A stretch of 64,000 nt of DNA from Cryptomeria japonica. Its lineage: Eukaryota > Streptophyta > Pinopsida > Cupressales > Cupressaceae. Of this stretch, positions 49,910-60,800 are shown piece after piece. A program made the translations under genes and the position numbers. Below the pieces are notes generated by a model. It was not told the DNA's origin. It saw only the letters and a program-made list of their open reading frames with translations, and did not search any database. The stretch's first letter is position 1. Every line of letters starts with the position of its first letter. The stretch covers positions 1 to 64,000 of the forward strand of contig NW_026729203.1 of the NCBI RefSeq assembly GCF_030272615.1. Direction: 5' to 3'.

Positions 49910-50814
49910 GAGAAAGGAGTAGCTTCGGTCTTAGCCAAGCCTTCTCATTGATGAAGACCTTCGGGCAGGATGATTCCCTGAGTTAGCCCTCACAATTGCT
50001 TTCTATGGATCTCTTTATCTATAAAAGGGTAACATTGGAAGACAGGGCGATTGGCTTGGCTTTTAAAACACAAGGTCGGAAAGAGGGAGGACACTTACCT
50101 TACCGGGGGATAATTCCCATAGGGTTCTGACCTTTAAGTTACTAATCGGGAGGGGGGGTGCTTTACTATATGCTCGCTTCCTGGTGGGGCAGGGAAAGAA
50201 ATAAAGACGGATGCTCGCCTAACTAATTAGGCTAGTAAAGAAAAGAAAGAAGGCGGTAAAGTTGATAGGGAAGAGAAAACGGACGGTCCAGTTCACTGAC
50301 TGGGTTACAATTCGGCATCGCTCTCACTCAGAATAGGGAGTCTTAGCGGGCCCTTCATTTCAAGAGTGAGAGTAGGGGTGGGAAATAGAATCATTACTGA
50401 AAACGGGTGCTTGCCAGTTATGATATGGAGAGTTGGGATAACATAAAAAGAAGTGTCGTAAAAAGAATGGTATCAATAATGATGACGATACATATATCTA
50501 TATCTATATCTATCTATAAAGTTGATGGGATAACCTTATGGATGCGTAAAGATTGTTGGTGTTATTGGCCTACATTAACCCGATACCCCAAAAGACGCCC
50601 ACTCCATCACACTATTCTACCACTACTTGAGCCCACTTATTTTAGGCTATAGTTGACCGTTATAAGCGTCTTTTCTACAGTTCAGGTCTTCATTCGCCAA
50701 TTGCTTTGTTTTCATGAGAGGCCCCCTAACATTATAGGCCCCAATGATAGGCCCCACCATTCATTGCCCCCACGTATTGTTCTCATTGTTCTCGACATTA
50801 CCCATTCAGCCACT

Positions 50815-51480
50815 TCTCGCACGAGTCACGGTTGAGTCTCAGCCCAAGAACTAGCACGAGGTCCCGGTTGAAAGATTAGAAGCTCAAGAACTATAACGAG
50901 GTCGCAATAGCAGCACGAGGTACGGATGACCAGCCCATAATTCAGAGGATGCCTACCTCTTCCTCAGAGGCAGTATAATCAGTAAAGAGGTAGGGTAGGT
51001 ATGCTTGTAGGTGAGGCAGCTCAGCCCATCATCCATACTAGCTTGGGATGATAACCAGCCTAATAGCGGCACGAGGTCCGGGTCTAAGCATATCCCTTCC
51101 AGAACTCTTGTTTGTAGGCCCGTATAAGTAAAGGTAGCTTCACTTGGGCCATATTAGCTCAAGGTTTCTTTCATTAGCTAATAAATGTAGTATGGGTAGC
51201 TTTGGAAGCAGCCACAAAGATGTACGCTATTTATTATGAGCCGTCACCAATACTTATTTCGTAGGGTGAACCAAGCGTAAGTAGAACTCATTATGTTGAA
51301 CAGAAGCTATAATGAGCCGGCACCCAGATGTACTCTATTTATTATGAGCCGGCCAAGTCAAGGAAGCAACCAAACAACCAGCTAGCTCTTGCGGGAGGAA
51401 GGCTTACCAGCCAAACAACTAGAACGAGGCGCGGGGGACATCAGCCCATGAATAAGTACGAAACGAACGAGGTATTTGGG
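50815..51480. repeat. Irregular CACGAGGT / TATTATGAGCCG repeats
   Basis: AACTAGCACGAGGTCCCGGTT, CTATAACGAGGTCGC, GCAGCACGAGGTACGG, GCGGCACGAGGTCCGGG and AACTAGAACGAGGCGCGGG recur. CTATTTATTATGAGCCG occurs at about 51228 and 51333, and CATTATGTTGAAC/CTATAATGAGCCGG between. Spacing is irregular, so it is not a simple tandem array. Confidence 0.6.
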
Positions 51481-52720
51481 GAAATTATCCTTACTAAAGC
51501 TACTTAGATGTGTAGGGACATGGCCAGTTTTCGGTGACCGCTTGCTCAATCATTTTCCCCCTTTTTTCCCCCCATAAAAAGCTATAGTACTTGGCTAAAG
51601 ATAATCCGGTCTACATTATATATATATATATATGCATGCATGTTTAGGAGCTATTGTTTGGCTAAGCCATTTTCATTAGGCTACTTTCTTATCTATTCTA
51701 TGCGTGCACATCAAACGCAGCTCCAGGTTGGCTAACGAAGCTTGGCAGCTCTGTATTCCCGAATAGTAGTACCCCCAGAGAACATAGTATTTTAAGGGTA
51801 TTCTATCCAATGCCTTCCTTCGTTCGGTTAATCCCAGCCTTGGTATAACAACTACTCGAACAGGTTCATGAGCTTTATCCCGGCCTTACCTTAGGCTACT
51901 CGTACAGGTATCTACTATTCCCGAACTCTACTATCCGGTACGTACCTTCCTTTCCTTTGGTCGGATAACAACCCGTATACCTCCGGAGCTACTATCTTCT
52001 TCCTTCTTCCCAGAACTACTATCCGGTTCTTCCCATACTATCCGGGTCAAGAAGAATTGGACGGTAACCTTAAAGAATCTAAATCTACTCGTCCCTTTCC
52101 CTGGTGCACTCTAGCTCTCCCCGTTCATGGTCCTCTCGATGCTCAACCTCTCCCTCCATATTCTATCGGAGTGCCTGCCGGCGGCCCTACCCGATTCTTC
52201 TCATATGTATATTAGGAGTTAGATAATAGACTATTTTCGCACCCTCCTTTTTCTTGAACCCTATATTCTCACTGCTGCCCGTTCACACACACCGAGGACC
52301 CGGCTTCCCCCATAGGCCCCTTAGTGTCAGTACTTCATCAGAACATAACCGGCCGGAAGGCAGAAAGGAAGCGATTGCCCGCCCTCGCATAAAGTTCTCT
52401 TTCTCGGGCTTCCGGCCTCTATTTTCCTTACGGTCCCGCCCGCACTGCGCAGTCATTGGGTCCCGGCCTGCTCGCTACCGAAATGAATGGAAATATATTG
52501 ATTCGGATTATCCGGCCAACCCTTGCGGTACGCCCTGAGGTAGGTTTCCTTGGTCTTCATCTCCAAAGTCCACTTTATTCTGGTGGGGCGAGAAGCTGAG
52601 ATGCTTTTGCTCGCAGCAATAATGGGGAGAAGACTCCCAGGAGTGGGCTTTACGATACAGTAGCCCTCAGTTTCGTTCTACGTCTTCTTTTCATCGCCTG
52701 AAATACGAAAAACAAGAACT

Positions 52721-54540
52721 GGCGCCCTCCTACTATCCCGGCAACGGCATCAGGGGTGGGTGGCCCCCCCCCGCTTCAGTAGATTAGTTGTTGGGGGGTG
52801 TTTGCATTCCTCCCACCCGGCGGGGCGCTCGAGTGCTTGCTAATGAATCTTCCTTCTCGCTAGCTCCCTCCGCTTACTTTCCACCCACCCGGTGCAGTGG
52901 GTGAACTTATCTATAGTTGACCCAAAGGGTTATGACTCTACAAGGACAGAGATTCTCACTCACGCGTGTACATATTGATTTAAGAGCTCACCCGAACCGA
53001 TGGGACCTCCCGATCGACCAGGGACAACGAACGAATAGAGGAACTAGGAGTCTCAGGATATAGAGAAGTCGTATCTCACACCTCCCTACCCACCTGAGCT
53101 TCCGTCCGTGGCTATGGCACCCTCACGAGCAAGCAAGCATCTCCTCCGCCCCGGGTAACAATAATGGGTTCAGCACCGACATTCATTGCTTGCGAGATGG
53201 TAAGCACCTAGCAGGGGCACGGATCCAGCGGAGAGAAAGAAGCAAGGTCGAATGAAAGCAATCATGAAGAGGGGTCGACTGTCTGTTAAGGCCCCTTCAG
53301 TCCCCAGCTAATTGGTTTTTTCAATCCCACCCCAACCCGGTATGCCAGATTATATACGTAACATGCCCCCGATGAACAACAATAGAAGGCTTGTTCAGCT
53401 GGGCCACCCACCTTCCCATGTTACGTATGTAATATGGGTTCCCTACCTGCGAGTGACGGAGGAGAGATAGTGCCGGATGTTGGAGGCGACCATCCTCCTG
53501 CCACTCTGTGCAGTTGGTGGACTATAATGCCTGAACCGAACCACCTTCCACCGGAGCGCCGTGTGGGTGAAGGTTGCCGGGTAGGAGGGAGTGAATGAAG
53601 GACTACCGCCCATACAACTAGCATTGAACTACCGTGCCATCTCAACAACTATAGTAGCGTACTTCATCTACCGTGGGTGCTCCGAAGAATGCATCCATCT
53701 ACTAGAAATGGAAATGTGATTACTTTAATTATCACAACCTTACTTTCCAACTATCTATAATAGCCCGGTGGGTGGTTAGGTGAATGGGGGCCGAACGCCC
53801 TCTTCACCCATTATATACGTCACATGGGGGGGTGGGTGATCAACCTTCGGTTGCGATTCTAGATAGTTCCTTACCTTCGGTTGCTGTTGCTAACAACCTT
53901 GCTTTGTTCAATGCAATAACAACCTTCGGTTGCTTCCTTCCATCCATCCATGGGTGGGCATGGTTGCTCTTGCTATCTATCTTTCCAACCAACCTTCCAT
54001 CCACCTCGCCTGCTCTGGGAAGGTTCATAGGGCGGGGGTTCAGATTCAACTATCAACTATCAACTATATAGAAGTTTTTGTTGTAACATGCCGATTATTG
54101 ATAGTGAACTAGATTATTGATAGTTGCTCTGTTGATTGTTCATTCTTTCTAACAACCATGTTACGTATAGAATGAATCGGGGGTAAGATTCTGTACGTAA
54201 CAGACCCTAGATTGGGAAGGTTCATTCGGTGCATGCAGAGGTATATTATTGTTGCTATAGGTAGGGACCGGGCGAATTCCCCTAGGTCGATCCACCTAAC
54301 TGACCATCCTTGCCATTCGTAGCAGTTTATCCAGAGCCATTCGTAGCAGTTGCTTCATCCAGTGGGTGGGAGGAACTATAACTATAATTGAGATAGATAG
54401 CTCCAGTAACGACGAGTTAACTCCCATCCGGTAGTAGCAACTGTGCCCCTCCCTGAGCCGCCTAAATTGCATGGAGGCTTGGGCTCCTGGATTGAACCCC
54501 CGGTGTTGGATAGAAGACCCAATTCTAGGATATAGAAGTT
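52721..54540. other. Repeat-rich spacer
   Basis: No gene recognised. 18-bp motif variants lie near 53349, 53415, 53810, 54157 and 54186; the last two form an imperfect inverted pair. Three ACCTTCGGTTGC hairpins lie at 53841-53932. Confidence 0.5.
53841..53932 (+). repeat. Three ACCTTCGGTTGC hairpin units
   Basis: CAACCTTCGGTTG at 53841-53853 and 53920-53932 (CAACC/GGTTG stem, TTC loop) and TTACCTTCGGTTGC at about 53871. Confidence 0.88.
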
Positions 54541-54598
54541 AGGCCAGGGTAATGAGATCCTTGTTCCCTAGGGGCCCTACAATTATATAGAGTTTAGC

Positions 54599-54701
54599 CA
54601 GCCAACTATATAGAATTGTAGGGGCCACCCATGTTACGTAGAGAATCATCGAGCGGCCCCCTACCAATAGAGCCCAGCCAACTATATAGAATTGTAGGGG
54701 C
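54599..54701 (+). repeat. 27-bp direct repeat pair
   Basis: The same 27 bases, starting CAGCCAACTATATAGAATTG, lie at 54599-54625 and 54675-54701. The first is followed by an 18-bp motif variant (CATGTTACGTAGAGAATC). Confidence 0.93.
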
Positions 54702-57363
54702 TAGCCTATAGAATGGTAGGGATCCCCTACCCCCGGCCCGCCTTAGAATAGTAGGGGCCAGGGAAGGGGATAAATTCCGAGATGGTTCGATCGGGAGGAG
54801 AATCGATTGCCCACCCTTCGGCATAGTAGGTTCCCCTACCCCTACCTTCCGCTAGGAAAGAAGGCCAGCGTAATGAAGCTGGACTAGTCGGGTTGACCTT
54901 ACTGGACTGGGTTAATCAGGGCGGCATTGGACCACCTAACATCTTCTTTCCTTGGTCAAAGCGCTTTAGATAAAGGAACGGGGGATGGTGCTTTTACTTC
55001 AATGGGGACTGGAATCAATGTGAAATCTAATAATGGTTTGTTGGGTTAGGCCATAAATCCCGGCCATAACTCAAGGCGGGCAGAGCATATAGGCGGGTAC
55101 TCCCGCTTGGGCAGAGAATCTATTAATCAACACACTTGAGCTGATAAAAAAAGAGGTGGTTTAGCAAGCTGTTCTGGTGTTCTCGATCAATCTCGTTTCA
55201 ATCAATTTTTCAAATATTATTCAAACGCCCTACCCCTACAATAATATAGAAGGGGGGCCCCTACCCCTATATTTGCCAGGTCATCCCGACTAGCCGAATA
55301 AAGGCGAATGCAGTGAGAGCAAGGGCCAGGGTAAGGGTAAGGTAAGGGCGACTAGCTGGGGTCCACTTCACTTAATTAACTGACGTCCCTACGCTAGCCA
55401 GCCAAACTACATTAGTCTATCCAGCCAAACTCCATCCATAATCCCCACCCCCGTAGCTTTCCCTGCTATCCATCCCCCACACCCCCGGCCGGATAGCTTC
55501 TTTCCCTGCCTCCCGGTCTCCGTCCGCCCTCAAATTCTATGGCAGCCCGGCCCTACGGGATCTCGAGCCCAACTATAGATATAGGCCAACCATACTGAAT
55601 TAACGAGGCTCTTGTTCTCACAGAGTTAGGTCGCCCTCACCTTAGGTCGATTAGTTATAAACTACTTTCGGATGGAGAAACTCGAGTCGGATGTCTTGCC
55701 TCGGGCAGATTACAGTATATCCCCCAGAGAAGGCAAATGAAAGCTCAGGTAGGCAGGAAAGAAAGAATGCTCTTTGGGCTGGCACCCATGTCGAAGGGCC
55801 TCAAAAAAAACCGGGCTCTGCAGCAGAAACCTCAACTTAACCGGGCTCTTGGAACTTAACCTCCGGGCTAAACTAGATTGATGCTCGGAAACCCCGTGGC
55901 CATCCTTGTTCTGGAGATGAATAAATCTATCTACTGCATCTGAGGGCCCTCCAAAACCCTCAACTACTATAGTTATCCATCCAAAGTTACGGCACATCCG
56001 ACCTTCCTTCCTTTCAACCATCCATCCATGGGTAGGAGCCCCGGCCCCTACTATTCTATGACGGAGGATAGCCTAACTCATTACCTGTCCTCAGGATGGG
56101 GCTGGAAACGTTAGGCTATCACTAACAACTAGAAACCTCCCGGTGCAGGGGGGCCTCCCACCCACCCCAGCAAGCCGGTTCGGTTGAGTCTTCCCTTCAA
56201 CTAGAGAGAATACAATGGCCGGATGGATAACAATAAATAAAAAAGGATGGCCAGCTCCCTAACCTAGATAGTTCTATTGGATGGTCCCAGCTGCGAAAAG
56301 TATTCTAGTAGTTGCCTTTAGAACAATAGGGCATCCAGTGGCTCTATCCTTCACCGGGGAACTAATCAAGGTGGGAGTTATGGCCAACTCGACTGAAGCG
56401 GGTAGGTGCGACTTTCCTAATTCAACTACCGGCCCTCCCTTCCCCCCCTGGGAGGTATATCCTATAGCTACTTTCTTCCTTCCGGATGGGGATGTTTCTA
56501 AGGAGGGATGGATACTACGGACTTGTTGTAATTGTCAACTTGTTTAGTGGTATACTTCAAATAGTAAGGTCCGGTCCAGCTGAGGACTAGCTATTATGTC
56601 TGTCCCCTACTATTTGAAGGGCGTTTGCCGCTCTCCCTACCGTTATAGAACTCTCCCTCGGGCCATCCTCGTCGCGTTCGCTCTATAACCACAACCCGTT
56701 GAGACTATGAACAAACCGGCAGGCAGTGAGGGGTGACACCCCTACTATTTGAAGGGCGTTTGCCGGAGAGGAACCTCGTTACTGGACTACCTTCCATCCA
56801 TCCAACTAGAAGCCACTAAGATATAAGGGCGAGCATGCTTTCATTAGCCGGGTAACCGGGCTCGCTGTGACGACTAAACTCTAGTTGTCGGTTCTCGGTG
56901 CTCCACCCTCGGATTAACTGAAAATAGTAGGGCATTGATTTATCCACCGGGGGTGAAGGGTAGGGCCAAGATGAGGGCAATGGATGAGGGCTTTCTCGCT
57001 ATTCAGCCTGCTCCCCTCCCGCCCTACTATTCTAAGGCCCTACGGGGCTGAACTGTACAACTATTCCTATCCCAGCTTCTTTCCCAGCCTGGCATTTGAT
57101 CGAGTGAAAGCATAAGTAGCGGCACCTTCGGCGGTTGCATATGAACCTGCAGGGGGTGAGGACAGGTTGTTGAAGTTGATTCATCAGTTTATCCATAACC
57201 CATTGGGGGTAAAGGGAAAGGCATAGGGTAGGACGGGAGTTATAGTTCCGGCAGGTGGGGGGGAATCTGCCTAGTGTACTATTTGAGTTGGGGCGGCGGC
57301 TTTCTTCAAAACTATTTGCTGCGCGGCTTTCTTATTGAATCGTTGATTCATGATCCGCTCATG

Positions 57364-57438
57364 GAAACTGGGTAGTGGGCCCCCTACTATTCTGACGGGA
57401 GGTCGAAACTGGGTAGTGGGCCCCCTACTATTCTAAGG
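57364..57438 (+). repeat. 41-bp tandem duplication containing the hairpin repeat
   Basis: GAAACTGGGTAGTGGGCCCC starts at 57364 and 57405; both copies run into CTACTATTCT, then diverge (GACGGG versus AAGG). Confidence 0.93.
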
Positions 57439-58350
57439 ATTCGGACAAGTGATCCGCCTCTGCCCCATGTTCAGTGATTCGATCCCGCCCGTCATCTCGT
57501 TGGATCGATCGTGACCCGCATCTATAGAGGAACCTTTATACCGGAGGGGCAACCTTTCTACCGGCAACTAATCCATCCTGGGGCTTCCCGGGGCCCCCCT
57601 CCCTTTGAACCCCCGGATGGCCTAATTAACGAGTTGAGTAGCCAACCGGCAACCCATGCGAGTTCAACCTGGGACGCACCTCCGGTAGGCTTCTCTTCTC
57701 ATGCCCCCCCACCTTCTCTACTCTGTTAGCAGGATAGCAGGCCCTTTAAGAATGTTAGGCCAATGAAGGGGAGTTCAGTGCCGGTTCTCAGAGAAAGAAA
57801 GGTAGGTATCCGGTTAGAATAATAGAATAGAGGCGATTGGAAACAAAGAGACCAATAAAAAAGCTATTGCCTCCCACCCACCCAGTGCTCTGGATGGCTA
57901 GACTAGCTAGTGAACCCGGGGTTAAAAGGATGGAGCCACTTCCCCTGAACGGAAAGAAAGAATGTTAGCCCATCCTTATTGAATTGCTTCCCATCCTAGA
58001 TTCTGACGATTCTATACTACACATGCCCACCCCCCTCCCTATAGCTAGATTCCAGATTATATACGTAACATGCCCTACTATAGCCCCTCTTTATTAATAA
58101 GCCTGCTAGAATAAGCAAATAGAATCTCCTCCCCCGGAAACTCTAGTTCCGATAGTTGACCGGTACTTAGATTCTATACGTAACATGCCTAGAATTTCGG
58201 TATGGCAGGTTGGCAACCCCTCCCACCCGATAGTTGACCGGCCTTATATACGTAACATGCCCCCGGAACTATAGTAACGTTTCCCACCCACCCTCCAAGC
58301 AGAATGGCAATAACTCAAAGAGCCCTATCTTCCACCCACCCACCCCAGCC

Positions 58351-58386
58351 CTATAGTTCCCACCCACCCATGTGACGTATAGAATC
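58351..58386 (+). repeat. Fused CTATAGTT-CACCC element and 18-bp motif
   Basis: CTATAGTTCCCACCCACC runs directly into CATGTGACGTATAGAATC with no spacer, showing two families joined. Confidence 0.9.
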
Positions 58387-58499
58387 GTCGACTGAAAGGT
58401 CAATGAAAGCAAAGGCCATAGAATTGTAGGGGGCCCTACTATTCTGACGGGCCCTACTATTCTAATGGGGGTGGATCCGTAAGGGGAATTAATAGCTAG

Positions 58500-60800
58500 C
58501 GACATAAGTAGCATAAGCAGAGCTAGTTGTTTACCCGGTACCAGTAGTAGCACCAGCACTAGCATATCCACCAGTAGCTTCAGTAGCTTAGCTTGAACCA
58601 TCAGCAGCATACGTAGCATACCTTCCACCTTTTAACCCTACGGGCACCACCAGCACAAGATCTGGACTCATACCCAGCAACATAACCAGTCACAAGGTAA
58701 GCATCTTAACCAGATCGATAGCCAGATTCTGATAGTAGTTAGATCCAAAGCTACCAGCAGCATACCTAGTTCCGGATCGATAGCCATAAGCATCAGTAGC
58801 TTACCTTGAACCAGTACCAACAGTGGCATAGCCGTCTTAATAAGTTCATGGTAAAGCCAGAAGCGTGCCGGCATAAGTATAGACATAGACATAGGCAGCA
58901 TCAGTCGATCCAGTTGAACCAGTCGATTCCGTTGTTTAAGCTGTGGATCCATATCCAGTACCATCAGCGGCCCCTACTATTAGATTATTGACCCTACAGT
59001 AGATCCAGTTGCCCCTTCAAATTCTATGGGCAGCTTATGTTGAACCAGTTGGATAGCTAGAACCACCGGTATAAGCATAAGCATAAGCAGATGTTGAGTA
59101 AGTATGGAATAATTAAGACGACCCAGATTTTGTTGGCATTTTGAACCAGAGCGAGAAACAGTCGAATACGTTGACCCAGTTGGTTCATCAGTAGATCTAG
59201 CACCAGTAGGCAGGTGTTTACCCATCAGAATCTTACCTAGAAGCATACCTAGCAGCAGCTTTCCTCCTCCTGAGAGCCCACCCCAGTCTTCTGGCATCTG
59301 TGAATTAATGTGTGCCCCCCCCCCTTTCTATAGTTTTCTATGGCTCCCCATAGAACCCTTTCCCCTTTTCAATAGTAGGGGTAGGGGTAGGGGGGGCAAT
59401 CTCAAATAGTTCTAGAATCGCCCATAGAATTGTAGGGGCCCTACGGGGCAAAGGCATAGGTTGGTTTACCTAGTCTATGAGCTTGACCCAGTTGCTTATC
59501 TAGTAGTTTATCCAGCACGAGTACCAGCAACACCAGCATACCTTCCAGTAGATTCTGTTGGTTCTGTCCATGATGCACCACTAGTAGTTCGACGATCCAG
59601 TACCAGCACCGCCAGTATGACGTTTATCCAGCAGCATAAGCATAACCAGATGCATACCTAGCAGCATATCTATAAGTTGATGTGGTTGATCCAGTAGTTG
59701 GTCCAGTAGTTTATCCACCGGTAACAGCACCATCACCAGTAGAACCATCAACAGCAATACCACCAGCATACGTATACCCAGCATCTTATCCAATACCAGT
59801 AGATCCAGCACCCCTGGCAGATTATGCCATTGATCCTGTTGATCCAGCACCATCTACAGCGTAGACAATAGCATATCTAGCAGCATATTCACCAGTCCCA
59901 GTTGGAGTTGATCTAGTCGATTAAGCAAGTGATCCTGTTGATCCGAACCACCCCCTCTTTTGAAATTGCATTATCTAGAGAAGCATATCCAGCAGCATAT
60001 CCATATCCAGTACCATAGACAGTCTCACCTAGAGCACCTGAGTAAGCATCCGTAGTAAAGGAACCACCCGCATAGGCATAGCCCGTAGCTCCCCGGGGTT
60101 CTAAAGGTTCAAGATCCCGCCATTAAAGCAGTCGGCCCTTCCCCCCACCCCAATTATAGGCTTCGGTGCCAATTATAGGCTTTGGTCTAACTACCGTATT
60201 GATACCCAGAAGCAGCGTAGCTAGTTGTTGATCCTGTTTATCCATATCTAGACCTATAGCCGGTAGCATCCCTTCCTGTCCCAACTTATCCACCTAAAAG
60301 TTCTCCACCATCTCTCTTGTCCAGCGACATCCCTTCCATTTGTAGAACCCATAGTATCTCTCCCTGTTCCAGAAGCAAAAATAGAGCTAGTAGCAGATCC
60401 AGACGCAGTACTACCACCATGCATATCCATACCCAGCAGCGGGAGAAGCTTTGGTAGCTCGGGTCAACAATAGGCAGTTGTTGATATATACGATGCAGAT
60501 CCATACCCAGATACGGATCCATACGCGGTAGACCCATTTCGAGATCGAGACCCAGAGCGAGTTACTTACCGAACAGACCCAGAAACAGATCTAGATGCAG
60601 TTGTTCTAGAGCAACTATAACAGCGGGGTGGGCTCCCGTTCCATAAAAGGAATACCGTTCTGGAAGCATAAAAGCAAGCATATTAACCAGATCGAGAGGC
60701 AGAGGTGCTGGGAGCAGGAGCAAAGCCAGATATGGGGGTAGAAGCAACGGATAAAGCGTAAGCACGATCCAACCAAGCATCACCAGTACTTCATTCATGG
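58500..60800 (+). repeat. Largest degenerate low-complexity array (CCAGTAGCA/GCATAACCA units)
   Basis: About 2.3 kb of short units such as GATCCAGTACCAGCACC, GCATAAGCATAAGCAG, CCAGTAGATCCAG and TTGATCCTGTTGATCC. One frame reads as Pro/Val/Ala/Tyr/Asp-rich peptide (for example PIPVDPAPLADYAIDPVDP at about 59790), but the Tyr codon position alternates TAC, TAT, TAA and TAG, so coding is not maintained. Opposite-strand Leu-rich frames are by-products. A few GCCC..GGGC hairpins interrupt the array (about 59010, 59425). Confidence 0.65.

Larger units (their letters stand above)
49531..52720. other. Repeat-poor spacer
   Basis: No gene recognised. It holds a perfect inverted pair of the 18-bp motif (49863-49909), a TATATC microsatellite at 50488-50517, a region of CACGAGGT and TTTATTATGAGCCG dispersed units (50815-51480), and (AT)n followed by GCATGCATG at 51617-51641. 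Otherwise the usual hairpins are absent. Frames of 60-94 codons are unassigned. Confidence 0.45.
54541..58499. other. Repeat-rich spacer
   Basis: No gene recognised. A 27-bp direct repeat lies at 54599 and 54675. CTACTATTTGAAGGGCGTTTGCCG occurs in two near-identical copies near 56605 and 56740. A 41-bp tandem duplication lies at 57364-57438. From 58000 to 58480 nearly every repeat family occurs side by side. The 88-codon frame at 56281 and 103-codon frame at 55710 are unassigned. Confidence 0.5.

Noticed and set aside
51120-51136. CGTATAAGTAAAGG as a mitochondrial promoter
   Set aside because: Single loose match to a promoter-like motif with no gene downstream.
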